Shown here: positions 57,165 through 64,000 of the stretch, piece by piece
Numbering within the stretch: the first letter of the stretch is position 1
Layout of the letters: each line of letters begins with the position of its first letter
Source: Notospermus geniculatus
Lineage: Eukaryota > Nemertea > Pilidiophora > Heteronemertea > Lineidae
Direction of reading: 5' to 3'
Length of the DNA stretch: 64,000 nt
Assembly: GCA_002633025.1 (NCBI GenBank)
Contig: NMRB01000202.1
Coordinates: forward strand, 38,546 to 102,545
Position numbers and translations under genes: made by a program
Notes under the pieces: generated by a model
What the model was told of the DNA's origin: nothing
Database searches by the model: none
What the model saw: only the letters and a program-made list of their open reading frames with translations

Positions 57165-57857
57165 TTAATATGTCATTTGAGTGTTGACAATGAATAGACA
57201 CCCTCTCTTCATCCTAAACTGAAAATCCCGACTAACATCATCTGTCAAGCCCTTAATTCCCCCTGCTAACTGTTGATACCTTCCTCACCTGCTAGTTTTG
57301 GTGTAATTATTAAGGTAATTGTTAACGAGCCTGACGTTGCTAATTAATTTCAGCTTAAATCCTTTGGTAATCCCAACCTCTCATTCTTTCCGACTCTGGA
57401 GTTGAGGTATAGATCATTAATGTCCCCCACCTCACTTAGCATGCCTCTCCACAACACCAATTCTAGCCTACTGTTCCTTCAACCCAAAGCCTTCCTAACC
57501 TATTGCTACTTCTCAGACTTATCTATGGTAACTATGGTAGCATGATTAATCAATGACAAATCCATCTCTTTTTTGAAGCCAATGGTTTCGTATACAGCTA
57601 GGCCCTGTCATTTGCTTCCATTGGTTGGTATAATCAGTGGAAAATAGAGGTCGCCGGTTCAATGTGGCGAATGAAAATTCACGTTTCATTGAAGGGATTT
57701 TGTGTCAGTATTCAAAGGCAGTTGCTCTCAAGCTGTGGATGAACACGACCTTGACCTTTCCACTGGTTGACCTTGAGTGGGCAGCAAATGACCTTGAGGA
57801 AGGTCAGATTGTGTTTTGTTGTTGCTTATCCTGCCTTCTTTCATGTTTACTCTTTAG
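57165..57857. other. End of the 16.1-kb intron
   Basis: Unique-looking sequence leading to the exon 4 acceptor. No repeats were seen. Confidence 0.4.
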
Positions 57858-57983
57858 AGGATGGTGGTTGTCACATAGAAAATGGCGGCTGTGAACAATT
57901 GTGCCAGACGTTATATAACGGTCATTATGAATGCAAGTGTCAAAAAGGTTACAAACTGGCCAAGGATGGGAAGAGTTGTGAAG
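57858..57983 (+). CDS. Multi-EGF protein, exon with EGF domain 4
   Basis: Forty-two codons, phase 1 at both ends. The junction codon with exon 3 is CAG (Gln). The domain reads D-G-G-C-H-I-E-N-G-G-C, E-Q-L-C, Q-T-L-Y-N-G-H-Y-E-C-K-C, Q-K-G-Y-K-L and a final S-C. Six cysteines are present. It lacks the D-I-D-E start and has Thr instead of Asn, with one extra residue in the C3-C4 loop, so calcium binding and hydroxylation are unlikely. The acceptor is TGTTTACTCTTTAG; a second AG two bases on is an alternative that would break the phase. The donor GAAG|GTAAGT is strong. A short 584-bp intron follows. Confidence 0.9.
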
Positions 57984-58061
57984 GTAAGTTGAATGCAGAA
58001 ATGTAGGAGGAAACTGGTGTTCCCGATGAACCTATGTTGCCGTGGAGAGCCACTGGACAAC
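57984..58061. other. Intron sequence
   Basis: Short spacer in the 584-bp intron, which also holds a tRNA-like piece and a tandem duplication. Confidence 0.4.
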
Positions 58062-58122
58062 AAGGGATTGAACTCTCAACCTCATTGGTGGCAGCCTCTA
58101 TGTTTCACTACACCACCCCGGC
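58062..58122 (-). repeat. tRNA-like (SINE-derived) sequence
   Basis: On the - strand GAGTTCAATCCC (58075-58064) resembles a B box, and GGTGGTGTAGTGAAA (58119-58105) an A box. Stems are imperfect. Confidence 0.5.
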
Positions 58123-58202
58123 AACGCAGGGTTCTGAGAACAGAAGAATGCTGCCACTGCCAGTGTCATCAGGGCTCGAAAAGTAGCTGTTTTCATCACC
58201 AT

Positions 58203-58397
58203 TTGGCTACAGGATTTTCCCATTTGGCTATAAAGGATTTTGTCAACTTCGCCATTTGGCTACAAAAATTCCTTGATTTTCACCATTTTAATGGCCACCA
58301 TTGGCTACAGGATTTTCCCATTTGGCTATAAAGGATTTTGTCAACTTCGCCATTTGGCTACAAAAATTCCTTGATTTTCACCATTTTAATGGCCATA
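58203..58397. repeat. 98-bp tandem duplication, TTTGGCTA-rich
   Basis: The unit TTGGCTACAGGATTTTCCCA ... TTTTAATGGCCACCA occurs twice. TTGGCTA words are scattered for another 100 bp. It occupies a third of the intron between exons 4 and 5. Confidence 0.9.
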
Positions 58398-58567
58398 AGT
58401 CCTTTCTATTTCCATTGGCAGTGTCTCAATCATAGATATTTGGCTATGAACATTTGTAGACATTTAGCCAAACGGCTACCTTTGAACAACTGAACGCTGA
58501 ATTGAAGTTTGGCCAAATAACATTCTGAATTATTCAAAATAATGAACTTTTCAACCACTCCTTTCAG

Positions 58568-58813
58568 CTGTTGATCCATGCCTCGTCAACAATGGCGGCT
58601 GCCTGCAGAAGTGCGTCAACTACGGCGGCCGGGCTCAGTGTCAGTGTTACGTCGGGTATCGCCTCAGTTCGGATATGAAGTCGTGCGAGGACATCGATGA
58701 ATGCAAATTGAATAATGCCGGGTGCACCCAGGTTTGCCGTAACACTCGGGGGTCGTTCGCTTGCACGTGCAACCAGGGATATCAACTTGGCGTCGATGGT
58801 CTTTCCTGCTACA
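58568..58813 (+). CDS. Multi-EGF protein, exon with EGF domains 5 and 6
   Basis: Eighty-two codons, phase 1 at both ends, encode two domains without an intron between them. The first (A-V-D-P-C, L-V-N-N-G-G-C, L-Q-K-C, V-N-Y-G-G-R-A-Q-C-Q-C) has Ala in place of the aromatic residue and no D-x-D-E, so it is not a full calcium-binding type. The second (D-I-D-E-C, K-L-N-N-A-G-C, C-R-N-T-R-G-S-F-A-C-T-C, N-Q-G-Y) has the complete calcium-binding consensus. The junction codon with exon 4 is GCT. The donor TACA|GTAAGT is strong. The arrangement is reminiscent of SCUBE- or fibrillin-type proteins, but the orthologue is not identified. No later exon could be found in the remaining 5.2 kb, so the gene continues beyond the window or through an exon I cannot recognise. 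Confidence 0.93.
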
Positions 58814-59341
58814 GTAAGTTTGCGTTCGTGATCAGTGGGTACATGCTCAATTGGAGTAACAGCTCAGTTGTGTACAACTTAGTACACAGTAGTGTAGAGT
58901 TAGGCTGTTGAATCAGTTGGCTGGCCTCCCCCTGAACTTTTGAGGTGATACTGCCACTTGGAGGGCAGTTATTGAGCCATTTCACTTTACAGATGTATTG
59001 GTCATATTTTGGAATCTTCAGCCATTCAAATTTTCTCCGACTTATTGTTTCTCCATATTTTAATGCATCAGAAATCACAAATAAAGGCAAAGGAGGTAAG
59101 GGTGTGCAGGATGTCCCAAAAATGTCTTCAGAACATGCAGCAAAGCAGCTGTTGTTCTGAAGATGCCCTGTTTGGGAAAGAAATTCTGATCATTTGCTTT
59201 TATCAACCATTTCTTTGTTTATTTCGTTCCACAGATTCAGGTTTGCTATGTGTGACACTGGCTTCATGTGTTTGCTGTGGTTTTACCATACGTGTTAAAG
59301 CCTGTTTCAACTACAGCTGATTCCGCCGTGGTTTGCGGCGA
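58814..59341. other. Sequence after the last EGF exon
   Basis: A TTCCACAG acceptor-like site at 59233 leads into about 29 codons open to TGA at 59319-59321, in the phase needed from exon 5. The residues show no EGF pattern. It is a weak candidate for a terminal exon. Confidence 0.3.
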
Positions 59342-59861
59342 CATTACGAACTTTCCACGACACGGCGTTGTTTATGACGTCATTGGGCGCGACACCTGCG
59401 TCATGAATGTAGACTGTGTATTGGGCCTAAAATGTACACACGGTTTTAGAGAAAAGGCTGCAGCACCCAAGTTATGAAATAATTCCATGAAATTCACTTG
59501 GATTATGAAACTTTATATGTGTATGGACTTTGTAACTTGAAGAATATTACATTTCGGCAGACTTCACTCACTTCACTTTTTGATTTGAAGTTCCAACCTA
59601 TTTGCCATCATCGTAAAATTCAAAAAGTGAAGTGAACGAAGTCTGCCAAAATGTAATATTCTTCAAGTTACAAAGTCCATACACATATAAAGTTTCATAA
59701 TCCAAGTGAATTTCATGGAATTATTTCATAACTTGCGTGCTGCAGCCTTTTCTCTAAAACCGTGTGTACATTTTAGGCCCAATACACAGTCTACATTCAT
59801 GACGCAGGTGTCGCGCCCAATGACGTCATAAACAACGCCGTGTCGTGGAAAGTTTGTAATG
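59342..59861. repeat. 520-bp near-perfect foldback palindrome
   Basis: The arms 59342-59590 and 59612-59861 are reverse complements with few changes (CATTACGAACTTTCCACGAC against GTCGTGGAAAGTTTGTAATG at the outer ends, GGCAGACTTCACTCACTTCA near the loop). The same short peptide can be read from both arms, which only reflects the duplication. No protein homology was recognised. Confidence 0.92.
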
Positions 59862-60094
59862 AGCAGAGCGGTTTTCACATGGTTTTGGATAATCCTTCGA
59901 TGGTTTAACAATACATGGCGTGTTGATTATCCCAATGCCTGTGAAAACTGCTACGCTCGCCACAAATCCTGGCGAAATCCGCAAGTGGAAAGGGGCGTTT
60001 ATGATCTGTGTCGTCACTATTTGTGTTTGTCAAGACTGCCCAATGCAATAAACTCTCCTACCCTCATGCTCACTGTCACAAAACACAGACTGCA

Positions 60095-60234
60095 GGGGTA
60101 GCGAGCATAAAGGGGTCATAACCCTACATCTGGCCTAAGCCAGGCGTAGTGCTGTTCGATGCCCTATCCTCGACCAGCACTACGCCTGGCTTAGGCCTGA
60201 CGTAGGGTTACGACCCCTTTATGCTCGCTACCCC
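60095..60234. repeat. 140-bp foldback palindrome
   Basis: GGGGTAGCGAGCATAAAGGG at the left is mirrored by CCCTTTATGCTCGCTACCCC, and GCCTAAGCCAGGCGTAGTGC by GCACTACGCCTGGCTTAGGC. The loop is only a few bases. Confidence 0.92.
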
Positions 60235-60558
60235 AGGACTTCAAGTGAAACTCTTCTAAGCCCTCCTGTCATGACAGAAATGGCCAAAATCATCACAGTT
60301 GCACAACTTTGATTGTTAAACCTTGGCGTGCATTTAACTTTCTGGTGCTATTTCCAAGTAACCCTTGAATTACGAGTACAAAGGACAATAAATGAAGTGA
60401 ACCAATGCACACAGAAAAGTGCAAAGTGCTTCAGTGTCTAAAGTCGTCGTCAGTCAGATTGATCCGGAGAGATCATTCTGGACATCTCAACATGTTATGG
60501 GGAGCCATCTATCCATAGAAGGTGGAACTAAAAGTTCTGATTGTTGAGGTTCACAAAG
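60235..60558. other. Unassigned stretch
   Basis: No feature is visible. Confidence 0.3.
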
Positions 60559-60925
60559 TATCCAACCTGATGCGCCGTCACGCGCACATCTCGTGCTGTC
60601 ATGAGATTGGGGCGATAGTTGTTTGCCAGCACTTGACGTGCCCATGACAACGTATAGGTTCGTCCATCGGGTGGGTGGGTGGGTGGGCGGGGAAGAAAAT
60701 AACATGCCTTGGACATACNGCCACCTTGCGCTAAAGCGCAGATTTAATATAAGCACAAGACCCGTGAGGGTTATAGTGCTTCCATTGATATAGTATAGTA
60801 TAGTATAGTATGGCGGCCGTGTGACGTCAGTGAAGAACCTCTATAGGACCTTGTTCATATCCAACCTGATGCGCCGTCATGCGCACATCTCGTGCTGTCA
60901 TGAGATTGGGGCGATAGTTGTTTGC
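60559..60925. repeat. Direct duplication of 68 bp, 0.3 kb apart
   Basis: TATCCAACCTGATGCGCCGT to GCGATAGTTGTTTGC occurs at 60559-60626 and 60858-60925 with one difference noted. Between them lie a (GGGT)n run with G-quadruplex potential (60669-60692), one N (60719), and a (TAGTA)n microsatellite (about 60790-60810). Confidence 0.88.
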
Positions 60926-61762
60926 GCCGCACTTGTTCCGACTCTGCCCACTTGCACTGCGTATAATCATGTCTTCTTCCTATTGGATTGGTGTGGACAC
61001 TCCCAAACTCATCCCCAAACTCATTCCCAAACTTATCCCCAACAAAATAAACACCCAAACACACCAATTCAATAGGAAGTGCCCCTGAAACAGACCCGAG
61101 ATAAATATAAACATTTCATTTCATTTCATTTCATAAACCTCCAGCTGTCGGTAGGGAGCGAGGTGGGAAAGGATTCGCCCCTCGAGCTAATCCCTCACGT
61201 TTTACCTCATGGGTTAATACACTGAGTGGGTCTAGATGATCATCTTCCAATTTTGGATCCTGCACGGCTTCTGGAACAGCTAAAGCGAAGACCCAGCTAC
61301 CCCATCGACAAAAGGAGGGGCGCCCTTCCCCACCTCAGCTCCCCGAGGCATCAGTGTCCCCTGGGAGTCGAAATGGCGAAGGACCCAAGTCTGTTTATGA
61401 ATACAAAGTCGCAAGGTTAACATCCACCTAACCTACCGAAGGGTGAACGAACCTAACCATGTCAAAATAATCTCTCGACAAGGATTAATCCCCAAACAAT
61501 AGGACTATACAACCCCAGTCTCGGCGAAGTCCACTTACGACATCAAATACTTGAATGTGGAGTAAAGCCATAATTCCCCCCAGCATGAAAAGGGATTAAC
61601 ACCACAAACAAATCAAAAATTAATCCCTTAAAAGGGTGTATAAACCCCATGCTATATGTGTGTGGATGTCCAAGCACATGGATATACTGTAGGCTGCCTC
61701 GTGCTGTGGGCTTGGAACAGCCCCACCAAATCCTTATCAAATAATAGGGGCCTACACCGGTA
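60926..61762. other. Unassigned stretch with simple repeats
   Basis: CCCAAACTCATCC is loosely repeated at 61002-61045. A (TTTCA)n run at about 61112-61132, after GATAAATATAAACA, resembles the 3' tail of a LINE or SINE. No reverse-transcriptase frame is present. Confidence 0.4.
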
Positions 61763-62090
61763 TCCAAAACTATCGGCCACTCTTTCCCGATATACAAAAT
61801 CTACTTTTCCTCGATACCACTCTAAATCTCCCCGATACTTCCAACCATTTGTCCAACTCTATCAGCCACTTTTTTCCGATAAGGACGTATACATGTACTT
61901 CATTTCCCAAAACTCTATCGGCCACTTTTTTTTCCGGATACCATACAAAATCTTTCTCGCTAACCTTAAAAACTCTATCGGCCACTTTTTTCCGATCTAC
62001 CACATTTCAACCAGAAACTGTATCGGCCACTTTTTTCCGAAGAGGACAAACTTCATTCCTCAAACTCTATCGGCCACTTTTTTCCGAAAC
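61763..62090. repeat. Spaced repeat block, six cores of about 25 bp
   Basis: The core AAACTCTATCGGCCACTTTT with TTCCGA occurs at about 61767, 61854, 61911, 61969, 62017 and 62062. Core-to-core distances are 87, 57, 58, 48 and 45 bp. The sequences between cores differ from one another. The block lies just downstream of the stop codon of the - strand gene, in its predicted 3' UTR. Confidence 0.88.
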
Positions 62091-62108
62091 AGAAAAATCA
62101 TTGAACAT

Positions 62109-62344
62109 CTAAAAAATATATTGTTTCAAGTTATAAATATTCAAAATGTCGAATTTTTGAAGCAATCGGCACTCCATAGTTTTCCTATGGGGTGTCTTCC
62201 TACTTGAGGCTTGTATTGAGGCTTCAACCAAGAGAGTTCTATGAAATGTGTACACCACCTTGATGTTCATAGCAGACTTTTTGGCTTCAGCCTTTTTCTT
62301 CTGAACCCTCATTTCCTTCCTGCCAACCTTTGCATTCTGACGCC
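62109..62344 (-). CDS. Small basic protein, exon 2 (terminal)
   Basis: On the - strand the acceptor ACATTTCTTACAG ends at 62345. The exon continues in phase 1 from the donor of exon 1, so the codon across the junction is GGG (Gly). It reads R-Q-N-A-K-V-G-R-K-E-M-R-V-Q-K-K-K-A-E-A, then K-K-S-A-M-N-I-K-V-V-Y-T-F-H, and ends at TAG 62111-62109. The Lys/Arg-rich first half may be a helix or nucleic-acid-binding or nuclear-localisation segment. That is inference from composition only. An alternative donor (ATCAAG|GTGGTG, near 62265) could instead end the exon early. No polyadenylation signal was found close by. I do not recognise the family. Confidence 0.45.
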
Positions 62345-62548
62345 CTGTAAGAAATGTTAAACTAGAAGTTCTCTATCAAGGATCTCTGGCCTAGAGACAC
62401 TAGACAATAGTATCATGACATGTATGATTGGGTGAGTATTGGGCCTGACTCCATGAAGGCATATTCTTCGGATTTCTGGCTCAAGGAAGTCAATTCCAGA
62501 CTTAAAAAGATATGTCAAATCCATTCACCATTCGATATCATAGCCTAC

Positions 62549-62630
62549 CAATATTTTTCCTGTGTTGGTCTTCTGGTCTGACAGGAGGAGGCTTGTTCTT
62601 TGGAGATGTGTACACATCCTTCCTTGGCAT
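62549..62630 (-). CDS. Small basic protein, exon 1 (start)
   Basis: An ATG at 62630 in AAAATGCC context is preceded in frame by TGA. Twenty-seven codons follow (M-P-R-K-D-V-Y-T-S-P-K-N-K-P-P-P-V-R-P and so on) to the donor ATTG|GTAGGC at 62549/62548, in phase 1. With exon 2 the model gives 105 residues. A TTTATTGCAG acceptor at about 62685 suggests that the 5' UTR begins in another exon upstream, toward the AGGCCTA-rich region at 62940-63005. Proline- and lysine-rich start, no signal peptide. Support comes from matching phases and plausible splice sites, not from homology. Confidence 0.45.
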
Positions 62631-62684
62631 TTTTCAGGTTATATTTTGACGACTTAATTATTATTACCCCATGAAAGCAGAACC

Positions 62685-63123
62685 CTGCAATAAACAAACT
62701 GCTCATTAATGGAACTGACAGTCCAAAAGCTCGAAGTAATGTTGGTGGACAATGTAACCTCTGCAATATGATAACCTATCCTTCCGTAATACCGACCGCT
62801 GTATGCCCAATGCCCAACAACCAACTGCCTCTTGCTCTGCACTGGAAGTCTACTATTTTTCTATGAAAAGCTCAGTCTAGGTTAGGTATGCTAATTATTA
62901 TAGCTGTAGGCCAGGTCTGATGCTAAATAAAGCCTGTAGTGTAGGCCTAGCTAGGCCTACAGCATCAATGCACAATGACATTAGGCCTAGGCCTAGAGGC
63001 CTATGACAAGACTTCTATTCTTTAGATCAGACACGTCTGACAGACACTCTTGGCATGCAGACAGCGTGACTCACGACTGTCAAAACAAAAAAAGCTAAAA
63101 AGTCAAGACGTAGGCCTACTCTT
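62685..63123. other. AGGCCTA-rich stretch
   Basis: 62935-63005 contains about five overlapping copies of TAGGCCTA. It could be the upstream region of the small gene. No clear promoter motif was identified. Confidence 0.4.
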
Positions 63124-63546
63124 CATTCCAAATCCCCTTGGCGCGAGGTTTTCGGCCGATATCTCCTCAACGGCTGGGCCAAATTCAACATACCATACAT
63201 CAATAAACTTGTCTTTCTTGCCGGTATCTTTCTGCTATCTTCATTTTTTGCGTAAGGCCTGCATAACGGATCTCTTTCTCAAAACCCATTTCATTTCGCG
63301 ATGCTGTTCAGTGCAGTTTACACGTGCGCGATGCATTGCGTCATTTCAAAATGGCCGCCATTTCGGCCGTCAGCACAAACGGTGATTTGTGAAACAACTT
63401 TTTTCTGTCACGTTTTTCGGGAAATTGACTGTGATGATGGCTGTACCGCCAAGAAAGATAAGTCAACTGACGTATGTTTCATCAAAATCGGCCCAGCCGT
63501 TGCGGAGCTATCGTTGATAAACCTCGCGCCAAGGGGATTTGGAATG
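63124..63546. mobile_element. TIR element, CATTCCAAATCCCCTTGGCG ends
   Basis: CATTCCAAATCCCCTTGGCG and the bases up to AACGGCTGGGCC are mirrored at 63490-63546, giving terminal repeats of about 60 bp. The core has CAAAATGGCCGCCATTTCGG. A single related end is at 53752-53799. No clear target duplication. Confidence 0.85.
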
Positions 63547-64000
63547 GAGAGTAGCTGTCGTACGACGTAGAAGAAGCCAACTCATGAACTGAAATAAAGG
63601 CCCTAGGCCTGCCTTATCATCAGAATTCTTCATAAGCTCGGCCCACATGTCAGACAGACAATGACTGGGAGTAAAGAAAGAGACATGAAGTGAGTCAAAA
63701 CACTACTTTGGGTATGTATTCTTTTATTTTCTGTGGAGTTTCTGAATCTTCATGATCTTTGGCCAAGTTGGCAGACGAAGTATATTGTTAGGCTGCAGAT
63801 GTCATAATATTTTCTCTTACTTATTTCTAACAGAAATAAAGTTCTTTGGTACAGATATTATCATGAAGTAATCTGTAGTTATTTATATAAGTGTTTATGG
63901 ATAAATTAGATCATTCAATGGAGCTGAATGAATTTTTAAAAGCAATTTTAAACAGTTTATTTGTTACAGCTTCTTGTAACAATTAAATTGCATTACTACG
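63547..64000. other. AT-rich end of the window
   Basis: No gene, exon or repeat end could be recognised. Confidence 0.3.

Noticed and set aside
59234-59321. Possible terminal exon of the EGF gene
   Set aside because: There is an acceptor-like TTCCACAG in usable phase, but the 29 codons have no EGF pattern and stop beside a palindrome. Not strong enough to call.
59268-59911. Identical short peptides on + (59268-59477) and - (59911-59726)
   Set aside because: They are the same sequence read from both arms of the palindrome 59342-59861, not two conserved genes.
61763-62090. CRISPR-like repeat-spacer layout
   Set aside because: The host is an animal, spacing is irregular (45-87 bp), cores are degenerate and no cas genes exist. 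It is treated as a spaced repeat block.

Overview
The window looks like nuclear DNA of an invertebrate animal, most likely a marine deuterostome (echinoderm, hemichordate or cephalochordate). The reasons are long introns, phase-1 EGF exons with GT-AG splice sites, very dense short inverted-repeat transposons, tRNA-derived SINE-like pieces, a DIRS-type reverse-transcriptase relic, and many copies of the word AGGCCTA, which I associate with such genomes. The species cannot be named from the sequence. An 80-base N gap (16274-16353) and several single Ns, often beside poly-C or poly-G runs, show this is a draft assembly.

Only two genes are supported. The first, on the + strand, has five exons (25522-25626, 39736-39855, 41675-41797, 57858-57983, 58568-58813). 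They encode six EGF-like domains, three with the calcium-binding consensus. All exon ends are phase 1, and the joins recreate the Asp of the D-I-(N/D)-E-C motif, so these are consecutive internal exons of one secreted or membrane-anchored multi-EGF protein. Its start and end are not visible. Two introns are 14.1 and 16.1 kb long and full of mobile elements. The second is a small two-exon model on the - strand (62630 to 62109) for a basic 105-residue protein of unknown function.

Everything else is mainly transposon-derived. 1-13 kb: a 579-bp near-perfect palindrome carrying a first-exon-like segment, then MITEs of at least seven families. 13-25 kb: a Tc1/mariner MITE, a 1.4-kb palindrome with spliced-exon-like content, and a MITE interrupted by a 0.9-kb element. 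25-58 kb, the EGF gene: three TTAA-flanked elements, a family with CAGGGG termini and 5-bp target duplications, a Merlin-like element with a 9-bp duplication, several minisatellites (21, about 41 and 31 bp units), the DIRS relic and a Harbinger-like 0.8-kb element. 58-64 kb: two further palindromes, a spaced-repeat block in the predicted 3' UTR of the small gene, and a final TIR element.

The genes do not form a functional set. The strongest content is the transposon record: two nested insertions where a second, uninterrupted copy in the same window shows the empty site, and several families whose target duplications can be read directly. No bacterial features (operons, CRISPR, origins) are present.
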